Source of the DNA: JAXMHN01 sp964578605
GTDB taxonomy: Bacteria > Verrucomicrobiota > Verrucomicrobiia > Limisphaerales > SIBE01
DNA: 64,000 bases
Direction: 5' to 3'
Assembly (NCBI GenBank): GCA_964578605.1
Contig: CAZODO010000004.1
Span: forward strand, 1-64,000
Positions within the stretch are counted from its first letter, which is position 1, and every line of letters begins with the position of its first letter. The notes under the pieces were generated by a model. That model saw nothing but the letters and a program-made list of their open reading frames with translations. It was not told the origin of the DNA and searched no databases. Shown one piece after another: positions 32,895 through 42,160 of this stretch. Both the position numbers and the translations under genes were made by a program.

Positions 32895-34592
32895 TTAGCG
32901 CCCCAATTCCGCTGTGACTTGGTCGCGGGCGACTTTCAGGAGGAACCGGGCGTAGTTGCCATTGTGCACTCCATAACTGCCATCGTGCTCAACGAGGTAG
33001 AGGTTGTGCCTCGCTTGCTTGATGGCGTCCGAAACCGCGGCTTGCTCATCGGTTGAGGGACCGCGTGGCACCTCGGGCGTGGGCGTTGACAGTTGGCCGA
33101 TATTCTGGAATTCCCATGCCAGAGCTCCGAATTTCTGGCGCAGGGCTTCCGGCGCTTTCGTGAGTGCCCACTGGTCGAGCAGCCCCTTGATTTCAGCAAT
33201 CTGCTCCTTGGTGTTTGCCTGGACGGCCGCGGCCAGCAATTCGCCCCCGATTTCGTCGTGGCACGGAGCGCAACCGTGCATCCTGGGCCGGAACTCGTGC
33301 CCGGTGTAATTCGGGGTTTCGTCGGTGACCGGGTCTGCCTCATGGGCATGCGTGTGGCATTGGGCACACTGTTCCTGGATCTTCCTGTGCCCGGATTGCG
33401 GGACGTCCTTCGCGTCGCCGACCCATCCGCCATCGCCAATCAGCACGTTGTACTGCGGCGAGTGGTGAGGCGGTCGGGCTGTCCCTCTCCAGGTCGCACC
33501 ACGCGAGTTGTGGCATTGCGCACAGGTCTGGATCTCAGGATCGAAATTCTCCGCGAAACTCTTCGCGGTGGAGTAGCTATAAGGCTTCTCCGAATGCACG
33601 GGGAACCGCAACTGGGCGGGGTGGCCGGTCTTGGCATGGGCATCATGGCAAACCGCGCAGGTAATGCCGGTGGACGCTGCTTCATGGGTGGACGGCATGA
33701 CCGGCATGTCTTCGTGGTACTCCAGGGCCGTGAGCATGGCCAACCGGGTGGCTCCGGAATGGCAGGCGCCGCAGGTCGGCATCCGGCCCGGGCCGGTGGT
33801 GGGATCGGCAAATTCCTCCTCGGGGATTTCGAGGCTGGCATGGCCCGACCTGGCCCACTCGTCATAGGTCGGGTGATGCGCATCCGAATGGCACCCGCCG
33901 CACATCTCGGCGGCGACGGTGGCGATCGGGCGAGTTTGCTTGTCACGCGGGCGCCTGGCGTGCTCCGCGGCCGGGCCGTGGCAATTCTCGCACTGAACGC
34001 CAGCCAGCCCCGGGGTGGTCACCTCGTCGATAAAGCCAGCGGAAGTCTTATAGCCGACGGTATGGCACGGCAGACAGGTTGCGTTCGAATCCTGCTTGAT
34101 GGCCTTGAGAGTCTCGAGGGCCTTCGAATGGCGCGTGTTCATCCACGTCTCGTGGGTGTCCAGATGGCAAAGGCTGCACTTTTCCGCCCCCGCAAATGCC
34201 GGATCCGGCGCCTGAATCGCGAACAAGCCGATTTCGCTGTCCATGGCGAATGTGGCACGGGTCTCATTTGTGAGCGTCGCAACCGTTTGCCATTCGGCCT
34301 TGCCACCGGTGATGCCGGGGCACTTCATCACGCTGTAGGGACCTCCGAAACCCTGCCATTCGACATTGACGCTCGACGTCCCGTCGGAGGCTTTCGATAC
34401 CGACGTGACCACGGGTTTCGGGCTGATGCCGCCCGGAGCGCGAACGATTTTCCGTGAGATTTGCGCCGCCTGAAGGGACGCCAGAGAGGCCGCCAGGAGC
34501 AAGAGGCTGGCCGCCACCCGAACTTCCCACTGCCTCACCCCAGGCGGGGAACCGCTTGTTCGCTGCGGATTGAGTTTCATGGATTGGTGCAT
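32895..34592 (-). CDS. Secreted nonahaem cytochrome c
   Basis: 565 residues with nine CxxCH haem-binding motifs: CSLCH, CLPCH, CENCH, CGGCH, CGACH, CAVCH, CAQCH twice and CAPCH. A signal peptide (VRVAASLLLLAASLASLQAA) precedes a beta domain of ~90 residues (SVNVEWQGFGGPYSVMKCPG, the last one with a lone cysteine). The C-terminal ~110 residues are helical without haem motifs. Start could be ATG 34592 or 34580 (MKLNPQRT). The protein should carry electrons outside the inner membrane, resembling multihaem c-type cytochromes of the cytochrome c-554/NrfA-like superfamily, but its partner is unknown: no other respiratory gene is nearby. Confidence 0.88.
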   Translation of the reverse strand: MHQSMKLNPQRTSGSPPGVRQWEVRVAASLLLLAASLASLQAAQISRKIVRAPGGISPKPVVTSVSKASDGTSSVNVEWQGFGGPYSVMKCPGITGGKAEWQTVATLTNETRATFAMDSEIGLFAIQAPDPAFAGAEKCSLCHLDTHETWMNTRHSKALETLKAIKQDSNATCLPCHTVGYKTSAGFIDEVTTPGLAGVQCENCHGPAAEHARRPRDKQTRPIATVAAEMCGGCHSDAHHPTYDEWARSGHASLEIPEEEFADPTTGPGRMPTCGACHSGATRLAMLTALEYHEDMPVMPSTHEAASTGITCAVCHDAHAKTGHPAQLRFPVHSEKPYSYSTAKSFAENFDPEIQTCAQCHNSRGATWRGTARPPHHSPQYNVLIGDGGWVGDAKDVPQSGHRKIQEQCAQCHTHAHEADPVTDETPNYTGHEFRPRMHGCAPCHDEIGGELLAAAVQANTKEQIAEIKGLLDQWALTKAPEALRQKFGALAWEFQNIGQLSTPTPEVPRGPSTDEQAAVSDAIKQARHNLYLVEHDGSYGVHNGNYARFLLKVARDQVTAELGR

Positions 34593-34808
34593 CGACGGTA
34601 GAGCGTCCTGAGGCCGGGACTACACTCACGTTGTTCAATCCTGCACCGATTTTGCCGTCGTCGGTGTCAGGAAAGACGCTGGGGAATACCGGAATCAGAA
34701 CCCGCAATTTAAGGTCGATTGTTCAGGTTGGGCCGCAACGGGTCCAGCATTGGCCAGCATGAGCGCGCCAGGATTCAGCGTCCTTAAGCAAAGGAGGCTA
34801 TCCGTGTC

Positions 34809-37800
34809 TCAGCGCCCTTTTGAACCCTGAGCATCAAGCACTTGGAGCCATTTCCAAACCCGGAGGGCTTCGGTGACGCCCCACGCCTGCGCGTCACAGC
34901 CGCGTTGCGGGTGCGGGGCGTCGCCATCGACAATCTCCGGAAGATGGCCCAGGCAGCCATGGCCAAGGAGGTCATCGAAACTTGATAAATACGCTTTGGC
35001 GGCGGCGACAGCTTGGGGAGCGCCGTCCCACGCCCGAACCAGGGCTTCGCAGAAAGAGGGGAAGGTCCAAGTCCAGGCGGTGCCGTTGTGATAGGCCGGT
35101 TTGCGCCGGGTGTCTTCGTCGCCCTCGTACTGGCCCCAGTAAGGCTCTTGCGGGTTGTTCAGCAGCCGTCCGTCCGCGGTGTGGATCGGGAGCGGCGGAT
35201 GCACGGGGAGCGGGGCGAGAGAACGCAGCGCTCCCGGGACAACCAGGTGTCGGAGCGCGGCGTCCACGGAACGGCGAGCCTGTTCCCCGGAAACGAGCCC
35301 AAGCGAGATCGCGAAGAGGTAATTGCTCCGAAGCGAATGGTCAGGCGTGGCTGCGGCGGCACTTTGCCCAGGCGTGGCGAGGAGGCAATCGGAGAAGAAA
35401 CCTCTTTCCTCAAGCCAGAACAGGCGCGTGAAGGCGGCTTCCGCGCGGGCGGCGAGTGCCGTCCATCGGGCGCGCTGGGGCGCGTCAATCCGTGCCAATT
35501 GGCGAAGCAAACGAATCCACAGGACCTGGATTTCCACCGGATATCCTTCGCGCGGCGTCCCGGCAGGGTAGTTCGTGTCCATCCACGTGAAATGGCTCGG
35601 GCTCCAGATCAGCGCCGTGTCCGGGTCGGCATGAATCCCGTTGGGGGTTCCGAGAAGATAATGTTCGCCGATGCTTTGGAGCACCTGCCGAAGGGGGCGG
35701 GCGTCTGCGTTGACCGGCAGATCATAGAGCGCTTCGGCGCTCAGAGCGGCGGCTTCTTCGCATAGGATTCCGAACCAGAGCGAGGCGTCGGATGTGTCCC
35801 GGTTCGAGGCGTCCAGGCCGAAAATGCTGTTAGGAAGCGTGCCGTTTTCCTCGAAACGCGCAAACGTCACGAGCATTTCGCGCACTTCGGACGTCATTCC
35901 GGCCGCGAGAAGGCCGCGCCCGCAGATCAGCGTGTCGCGCCCCCAATCCAGGAACCAGGGATAGCCCGCGATCACGGTTTTGCCGGAGCCGCGGCGCACG
36001 ACGAACTGGCTTGCAGCGAGAGCCAGCCGCCGTCCAAACGCGTCGGTCTCGGGCAAGCCCGCGCGCGCCACCTGGCGTTCGTTCCGGGCTCGGCGGCGCG
36101 TGTTGAAGCGCTGGACTTCCTCGGGCGAGGGATCGTCGGAATCGGCGCAGAGCACCACAGTGACGGGTTCGCCAATCCGGAGCGGCAGGTTGAACCAGCC
36201 CGGGCTGAACGCGTCGCCCGAAGCCACGAGCCCGCGCGACTGCTCGACGGGATGGGGAATATTCTCCGACCACTCGCCGGAATGGCTGTATTCGCCCGCG
36301 TCCGCGTACACCCGGAGTTTGCGGTCCTCGGCCGGCGTGAATTCGAAGCCGGGCCGTTCCCGCAAGGGCCGGCTGTGGCTTGAGAAATGATGGTCCGCGC
36401 CCGGGTTGCGCTTGGTCTCCCAGTGGAAATTGCGATCTTCCAGGTCGAAGCGCAGCACGAGATTGACGCCGCAATCCTGGGTTTCGCCCGAGGCCAGGGT
36501 GACTTCTTCGCGGCTCCAGCGCATGACCACGGTGTTGCGGTCTTCGAGCATGTCCAACTCCAAGCGGACCTCCAGTGTCCGCCCGTCTCCGGCATTGGCC
36601 AGGAACTTCCAGACGGCCGGCGGACCGGGGTCGCAAAGTCGCAGGTTGAAGCCGTCCAGGCCGGTGAGAAACCGGTCGGCAATGAGCCAGGCGCGGCAGC
36701 GTTTCACAAAGACATGGCGGTCGACGGGCACCTCGGGGTGGAGATTGGCGGCCAGGAGGCAATCATACTTCGATTGCACACGGCCAAAGTCACAGCGAAG
36801 CCGGGCCATGCCGCCCCGTCCGTTGGTGAGCAGAACGACGGGAGAATCGGTCTCGTTGCTGGTGCCTTCGTGGATATAGCACGAACCACTTCCCACCCGA
36901 GGCTGGTTCTCCAGAAACCGAAGCGTTCCTTCGACATGCCCCTGCTGCTGGGGCGCGTAGCGTTCAAGCAGCAGCCTGCCACCGCCCCCGAACCGCCGCG
37001 GCGGCAGGCATGCAACGTGATCCGACAGCGTTTGGATCGATTGCACATGGACCGGATTAGCGGCTAAACCTGCGGCCAGCGTCACTCGAAAAGGACACTC
37101 CTGCCGGACAAGCAACCAATGATCCGGCGGGATCAGCAAGATGCGGCGGGCATCGGCCACGCTCCAATGGACGGTCTGTCTTAGCTGCGGCTTGGCCAGG
37201 GCAGCGTCGAGAGCGGAAGTCAGGTTTTGCTGCACCTCTGCGGGGTCGAGACGCAACAAGGCCGAGAGGCACCCTGCCGGGTCGCGCTCGAATCGGGCGG
37301 CCAATTCGCGCCAGGAAAACGGTCCCACGGCTTCGGCCGGCAGGACGTGGCCAAGGGCCTGCAAAGCGAATGCCGCAGCCGCGCGCGCCTGCCGGTAAGC
37401 GTCTCCGGCCAGGCCGGCGGGTCTGGCGCGAGCCGACAGGCAATGGCAGGCGCCCGGGGCGAGGGTGAAAACGATGAGGCCGTCCGGATTCTGCTTTGCC
37501 GGGGGCGGCATGTGGGTCAGAAGATCGATTCCTGGCCTGCCGAGTTCGGTGAACAGGGAGGCGTCCATCGCGAAATCGTGGGCGCCTTCCACGTCGGTAT
37601 TGACCAGCACGAGGACGGAATCAGCGCCTTCCTCCGAGTCGCGCCGCAACGCATAGACGGCGGAATCCGGCGGGCTGACGCGCGAGAGCCGGGCGTTGTC
37701 GTAGAAGCACGGGTGGCCCGCGAGCAACTGATTCAAGCGCCCCAGTTCATCGACCAGGTTGGGTTCGCCGCCCCAGTTTAGCCCCCGGCTCGAATGCACG

Positions 37801-39182
37801 TTGATCCTCTCTGGTGCAAGCCACTCGACGCCGCAGGTGAATCCATACGCCCCGCTGACGCTTGTCAGGGCCGAGAGCCGGTTGCGCAGGAGAGACCATG
37901 ACCGGCCGTTTTGCGCCAACCGCGGGTTGTCGTGGGTTTCGCTGTAATGGACATAGATCCCGACCCGATTGGATTGGCGAAGCGCATAGTCAAGGTAGCT
38001 GCCGACCTGGGCGCCTGTGTAGTTCTGGAACAGCTCCGAATAGGCCCATTGCATTCCTCCGTCGGTAAGCAGCGTTTCGGTCGCTTCCCAAGATCCGCCC
38101 AGCCCTTCCAGAAGGAAGAGCGTTTCCGGGTACTCCTGGCGCACGCAAGCAGTGATGTAACGCCAGGCGGGCATCGGCACTTTGTATCCGGCGTCGCACC
38201 GGAATCCGTCTACACCGCGGCGGCACCAGGTCAGGAACACTTCCGCGAGGTGTTCCCAGGAGGCCGGGTTGCGATGGTCGAGTTCGACAAGGTCCTCCCA
38301 TACCGTGCCCCATGCGCCCGGGCTGGCGAATTGTCCGTTGGGTTCGCGCAGGAACCATTCGGGATGGTTCTCCTGCAGCGTCGAACCCCACCCGGTGTGA
38401 TTGGTGGTGATATCCAGGAAGACGCGCGCGCCGCGGAGATGCGCTCCGTAGGTGAGCTCGCGAAACTGGTCCACCCCGGTGGTGCGCCGGTCAAATTCAA
38501 CCAGGGCCGGGTCGATGGCCATCAGGTCCTGCGCGGCATACGGGCTGCCAAAACGTCCAAACCTGGCGCAGGTCACGGGGACGGGGTTGACAGGAAGGAG
38601 ATGCAGAATTCGGCAGCCAAGGGTCCCGATAATATGATCCAGCTGGCGGCAAAGTCCCCGGAGCTTGCCGGAGGGTGGTATGACCGCGTAGCCCTGCTTA
38701 TCCAGCCTGGCTAACTGGGCTTCCAAGGGCGGGTTTACCGTTTCGACCGCCGTTTGACCCGGTCCGAACATGCGAACGAAAGCGCAGTAGATCGTGTTGG
38801 CGGTCCGATAATGATCCGGATGCACCGTGATCCCAACGTTCCGCCCCTCAGGCCAGTGTTGCCGTCCTGCGGCATCGATAAAATAGGCCTTGGCTTGGAA
38901 ATAGCCGACCTCAACAACGGGCAGCTCAAGCATCCATTCGCCCCCCGCTTCGCGCATCGGGATGTCTCGCCAGCAAGCCCCGGCCGACGGGAGCTTGCGC
39001 GTGTAGGAATCGATGATTTCGCTCCGGACACGCTCCGCCCGGCCCAGGTTCGATCGCACAAAGGCGCAGCATCCCTGGGGCAGCCCGCCCGGCGGTTCGG
39101 TTTTCAATGCGAACCGAACCCGGTCTCCGACAAAGAGTAAAACACTCTCGCCGGGGGGCGGTTCCATCTGTGGCGTGCGCAT
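34809..39182 (-). CDS. Glycogen-debranching enzyme: GH13 alpha-amylase-type plus amylo-alpha-1,6-glucosidase fusion
   Basis: 1457 residues, no signal peptide, so probably cytoplasmic. Residues ~1-130 are a beta domain. Residues ~135-610 are a GH13 barrel with GCRILHLLPVNPVP, FLDITTNHTGWG, nucleophile D330 in GFRCDAG, acid E359 in LFLLEGLGG and D418 in SETHDNPR. Residues ~960-1457 are the GDE C-terminal (amylo-1,6-glucosidase) domain: GYPWFLDWGRDTLICGRGLL, LPNSIFGLDASNRDTSDASL, TNYPAGTPREGYPVEIQVLW. This bifunctional layout matches eukaryotic-type glycogen debranching enzymes and several bacterial homologues that shift glucans and then hydrolyse the branch. No other glycogen gene adjoins it. 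Confidence 0.88.
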   Translation of the reverse strand: MRTPQMEPPPGESVLLFVGDRVRFALKTEPPGGLPQGCCAFVRSNLGRAERVRSEIIDSYTRKLPSAGACWRDIPMREAGGEWMLELPVVEVGYFQAKAYFIDAAGRQHWPEGRNVGITVHPDHYRTANTIYCAFVRMFGPGQTAVETVNPPLEAQLARLDKQGYAVIPPSGKLRGLCRQLDHIIGTLGCRILHLLPVNPVPVTCARFGRFGSPYAAQDLMAIDPALVEFDRRTTGVDQFRELTYGAHLRGARVFLDITTNHTGWGSTLQENHPEWFLREPNGQFASPGAWGTVWEDLVELDHRNPASWEHLAEVFLTWCRRGVDGFRCDAGYKVPMPAWRYITACVRQEYPETLFLLEGLGGSWEATETLLTDGGMQWAYSELFQNYTGAQVGSYLDYALRQSNRVGIYVHYSETHDNPRLAQNGRSWSLLRNRLSALTSVSGAYGFTCGVEWLAPERINVHSSRGLNWGGEPNLVDELGRLNQLLAGHPCFYDNARLSRVSPPDSAVYALRRDSEEGADSVLVLVNTDVEGAHDFAMDASLFTELGRPGIDLLTHMPPPAKQNPDGLIVFTLAPGACHCLSARARPAGLAGDAYRQARAAAAFALQALGHVLPAEAVGPFSWRELAARFERDPAGCLSALLRLDPAEVQQNLTSALDAALAKPQLRQTVHWSVADARRILLIPPDHWLLVRQECPFRVTLAAGLAANPVHVQSIQTLSDHVACLPPRRFGGGGRLLLERYAPQQQGHVEGTLRFLENQPRVGSGSCYIHEGTSNETDSPVVLLTNGRGGMARLRCDFGRVQSKYDCLLAANLHPEVPVDRHVFVKRCRAWLIADRFLTGLDGFNLRLCDPGPPAVWKFLANAGDGRTLEVRLELDMLEDRNTVVMRWSREEVTLASGETQDCGVNLVLRFDLEDRNFHWETKRNPGADHHFSSHSRPLRERPGFEFTPAEDRKLRVYADAGEYSHSGEWSENIPHPVEQSRGLVASGDAFSPGWFNLPLRIGEPVTVVLCADSDDPSPEEVQRFNTRRRARNERQVARAGLPETDAFGRRLALAASQFVVRRGSGKTVIAGYPWFLDWGRDTLICGRGLLAAGMTSEVREMLVTFARFEENGTLPNSIFGLDASNRDTSDASLWFGILCEEAAALSAEALYDLPVNADARPLRQVLQSIGEHYLLGTPNGIHADPDTALIWSPSHFTWMDTNYPAGTPREGYPVEIQVLWIRLLRQLARIDAPQRARWTALAARAEAAFTRLFWLEERGFFSDCLLATPGQSAAAATPDHSLRSNYLFAISLGLVSGEQARRSVDAALRHLVVPGALRSLAPLPVHPPLPIHTADGRLLNNPQEPYWGQYEGDEDTRRKPAYHNGTAWTWTFPSFCEALVRAWDGAPQAVAAAKAYLSSFDDLLGHGCLGHLPEIVDGDAPHPQRGCDAQAWGVTEALRVWKWLQVLDAQGSKGR

Positions 39183-39255
39183 ACGTCTGGTTCGTTATCG
39201 GACGGGGCGAGATCTTTGGACGAAACGCGGAGGAATTCAACCCTGATTGCGTCTG

Positions 39256-40131
39256 CTAGCCGTTGATAATTCGCAGCTTACCCGCCCTGCGCTCGACCTC
39301 GCACCGAAAAGCCCTCAGAAGCCGGTCCGTATGATCGCGCCAAAGCATCCCGAGCGGGATGGGCGGGCATTGCCGGAGCGGGAGCGCCTGGAGGCTTGGC
39401 GACAGGCGAATCCCGGGAACTTGAACGGATAGCCCAATGCCGTATCCCTCCTGCACGTAATGTTCGACCAAGTGCAAGGACCCGACCTCGATGCGCGGGC
39501 GCCACTCCACCCCTTTGTTCTGGAGCCATTGCTGAAACTCGCGGCAGACCATTTCATCCGGCGGCAAGCAGATCAGCCCGGGCAGGCGGCCCGAGAGGCC
39601 CGCAAAAAGCTCGTCTGCCGAGGCGTACGGGCTCGCTTTCGGCACCAGCAGGATCAAGGGCAGCTCGAGCAACGGTTGCGTAAACACCTTGGGCGGCAAT
39701 TCGCGCGGCAGCAGCGTGATCGCAAGATCGATCTCGCTCCGCTCCAGCCACTGGAGCAATTGCGGTTGATTGGCTTCCCGCAACAGAAGATGCAGGTTGG
39801 GCACCGTCTTGCGAACCTCTCTTTCCACCGCCGGGAGATGATGCGCGAGGACGATGGGCGACGCACCGATCCGCAGGATATCGCCGCCTCTTACCAGCTC
39901 CTCCAGCCGGGGCAATTCCCTGAAGAACGGCTCGATCCTGCGATAGAGCAATTCGCCCTTTTCGGTCAATCTGAACGGGCGGCGGTGGTACAGCTTGACG
40001 TGGAGGTTCTGTTCAAGGTCGTTAATCTGGCGGCTCAGGGTGGGCTGTTCCCGCTGCAGGGCGCGCGCCGCGGGACTCACCCCCTGGTGGCGCACCACGT
40101 GATAGAACAGCTCCAGTTGATGAACGTTCAT
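39256..40131 (-). CDS. LysR-family transcriptional regulator
   Basis: 291 residues from M at 40131 (MNVHQLELFYHVVRHQGVSP). The helix-turn-helix is at residues ~15-60 (AARALQREQPTLSRQINDLE and LHVKLYHRRPFRLT). A substrate-binding domain follows (LRIGASPIVLAHHLPAVERE, then IDLAITLLPRELPPKV). The usual length is ~300. It is divergent from the radical SAM gene, with a 9 bp dyad carrying a T-N11-A centre between them, so it probably controls that gene and its own. The effector cannot be predicted. Neighbouring fructose/glycogen genes point to carbon control as one option. Confidence 0.9.
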   Translation of the reverse strand: MNVHQLELFYHVVRHQGVSPAARALQREQPTLSRQINDLEQNLHVKLYHRRPFRLTEKGELLYRRIEPFFRELPRLEELVRGGDILRIGASPIVLAHHLPAVEREVRKTVPNLHLLLREANQPQLLQWLERSEIDLAITLLPRELPPKVFTQPLLELPLILLVPKASPYASADELFAGLSGRLPGLICLPPDEMVCREFQQWLQNKGVEWRPRIEVGSLHLVEHYVQEGYGIGLSVQVPGIRLSPSLQALPLRQCPPIPLGMLWRDHTDRLLRAFRCEVERRAGKLRIING

Positions 40132-40189
40132 GCGCTCCAATCGCCCGATCTTTCAAGCTGCTGGACGACAGAGTCAAGCCCTTCCAGCG

Positions 40190-40214
40190 CGTCCATAGAC
40201 CGTTTCTATGGACG
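40190..40214. promoter_or_regulatory. Dyad with LysR-type T-N11-A box in divergent spacer
   Basis: Arms cgtccatag and ctatggacg are exact reverse complements separated by accgttt. The inner bases give ATAG-N7-CTAT, which contains T-N11-A, the consensus core of LysR-type binding sites. It lies 59-83 bases upstream of the LysR start and about 43 bases before the radical SAM start. Confidence 0.6.
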
Positions 40215-40256
40215 TATTCCCATGATTTCTTCGAGCCGCGGGCCGAGCTTGACCCC

Positions 40257-41687
40257 ATGAAAATCCTGCTGGTCCTCCCTGCCGCCGATCACGTGCGCGT
40301 GACGCGCAACCATCCGGATGTTCCCAAACGCGCCATGCTCCGCTTTAGCGTCCTGCCGCTGACCACGGTGGCGGCCTTGACTCCTCCAGAACACGCGGTG
40401 CGTGTCATCGACGAGAACGTTGCACCGCTCGATCTCGACGCCGAGTGCGATCTCGTGGGCATCTCGTTCATGACCGCCCTGGCCCCGCGCGCCTACGAAA
40501 TAGCCCGTGCGTTTCGCAAGCGGGGCAAACTCGTGGTCGGCGGAGGGTACCATCCCACGCTCTGTCCAGAGGACGCCAAGCCTCACTTCGACGCCCTGGT
40601 TGTCGGCGACGCCGAAGGCAGCTGGGAACGCGTTCTTGCCGATGCCCAACAGGGCACGTTGCGTGGCGTTTACCGCCAAGCGCCTCCTTGCGCCGCAGCG
40701 GTTCCCGGCTCCGGAGAGGAACTGCGAGTCCGGCCGCCCCGCCGCGACCTGCTCGCCCGCACCGCCCAACACTACGCCACCATCAACGCCGTCCAGGCCG
40801 GCCGCGGCTGCCGCCATGCCTGCCGATACTGCTCCGTGACCGTGTTCCATCAGCGAACATACCGGCACCGGCCTGTGGCCGACGTGATTTCGGAGCTGCG
40901 CACGCTCCAGGGCGATTTCATCTTTGTCGACGACAACATCATCGCCAATCGCGATTTCGCCATGGAACTGTTCGAAGCGATGGTTCCCTTGCGCAAACGC
41001 TGGGTCAGTCAGTGCTCGGTTTTGATCGCCGACGACCCCGAATTGCTCAGCCGCGCCCGCGCCGCGGGCTGCCGCGGCCTCTTTATCGGCATCGAAACCG
41101 CCAGCCAGGCCAACCTCGCCGCGCTCGGAAAGCAGTTCAATCATCCCCAGGATTACGCCAAACGCCTGGCCCGAATCCGTCGTGCAGGCATCGGTGTGAT
41201 CGCCGGAATGATCGTGGGCCTGGACGCCGATGACCGGGCCGTCTTCGAGCAGATCCTCAGGTTCCTCGACCAGAACCAGGTCGATGCCTTGCAGTTGAAC
41301 ATCCTGACTCCTCTCCCAGGAACGCCTCTTCACGGCGAATACAATGCCGCCGGACGCGTCACCGACGCCGACTGGAGCCATTACGACTACCGGCATGTTG
41401 TGTTTCAACCTGCCCGGATGACGGCAGCCGAGCTGCAGGGCGGCGCGGATTGGCTGCTGGCGCAATTCTATCGGCTCGACCGGATCCTGTGGCGGTTTAG
41501 TCGCGCCGTGTTCTCCGTCGGGCTTATGCCGGCTGTGCTCGGCCTTAAACTGGGCCTCACCTATCGCTATGACGTGCGGCGCGGACGGATCACAGGGTGG
41601 AACCCGGCCCGGAGCCACCATCCTGAAAACGTCGTCGCCGCGAGCCGCAAGCCGATCTCAGGCAGAGTCGCGCTGTTCCCGGCCTAA
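40257..41687 (+). CDS. B12-binding-domain radical SAM protein
   Basis: 476 residues. Residues 1-130 form a cobalamin-binding-type Rossmann domain (MKILLVLPAADHVRVTRNHP and DLVGISFMTALAPRAYEIAR, with GGGYHPTLCPEDAK). The radical SAM domain starts ~175 with CX3CX2C at C185, C189 and C192 (GCRHACRYCSVT), followed by FIFVDDNIIANRDFAMELFE and GLFIGIETASQANLAALGKQ. These enzymes, mostly of the BchE-like group, methylate or rearrange unactivated carbons; substrates vary widely. It is cytoplasmic and divergent from a LysR gene. Confidence 0.9.
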   Translation: MKILLVLPAADHVRVTRNHPDVPKRAMLRFSVLPLTTVAALTPPEHAVRVIDENVAPLDLDAECDLVGISFMTALAPRAYEIARAFRKRGKLVVGGGYHPTLCPEDAKPHFDALVVGDAEGSWERVLADAQQGTLRGVYRQAPPCAAAVPGSGEELRVRPPRRDLLARTAQHYATINAVQAGRGCRHACRYCSVTVFHQRTYRHRPVADVISELRTLQGDFIFVDDNIIANRDFAMELFEAMVPLRKRWVSQCSVLIADDPELLSRARAAGCRGLFIGIETASQANLAALGKQFNHPQDYAKRLARIRRAGIGVIAGMIVGLDADDRAVFEQILRFLDQNQVDALQLNILTPLPGTPLHGEYNAAGRVTDADWSHYDYRHVVFQPARMTAAELQGGADWLLAQFYRLDRILWRFSRAVFSVGLMPAVLGLKLGLTYRYDVRRGRITGWNPARSHHPENVVAASRKPISGRVALFPA

Positions 41688-42160
41688 ACACGGTCGTCAC
41701 CCGGGGGTCAGCCTTGCAATAGCATTCGAGGATGCCGCGGCCTTCGGTCCAGTTCGCCGTTGAGCACGCGCCAGGGCTGTTGCTGGCTCACGACCTCCTG
41801 CCACTTGGCGATTTGGTGGCTGACTGCCGGCCTGGTTCCCATGCCCAACACAGCCGCGGCATCTCGCTGGCTGCCTTATCGGAAGGGCGCAAAATCGACC
41901 TTGCAAATTTAGCCATTCTAATTTTCCGAAGCTGCTTCGGAGTGGAGGCGTGACATTTTAAGCTGCAAGATGTTTACCATGAGCATTTTGCGAAAGTGTA
42001 CACATCTGTAAACACTTTTCAGGTGTTGCGGCGGGTGTGGACAAGTTAAGAGCTTTAAATGCTCCAGGCTTGGCAGGCCTGCGCGGATGGCGGGGGCCGG
42101 GGCGGCCGTTGTGTGCTTTTGCCATTTGCTCAGACGCGGTTTCCTGATAGGACATGCGGC
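41688..42160. other. Intergenic region, no recognised gene
   Basis: About 470 bases between the radical SAM gene and the Gfo/Idh/MocA gene. Short frames here show no domain. Near 41993-42014 lies an imperfect dyad (agtgtacacat / ctgtaaacact, eight of eleven bases paired) that could be an operator for the downstream oxidoreductase. I see no RNA gene. Confidence 0.5.

Noticed and set aside
34070..34100. tRNA-like gcgttcgaatcc
   Set aside because: No acceptor or anticodon stems can be drawn, and it is within the cytochrome coding sequence.
33093..34457. 454-codon frame on the + strand
   Set aside because: It is antisense to the nonahaem cytochrome, whose nine CxxCH motifs fix the coding strand. 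The + frame has no domain.
40206..41621. 471-codon frame on the - strand
   Set aside because: Antisense to the radical SAM gene with its CX3CX2C motif.
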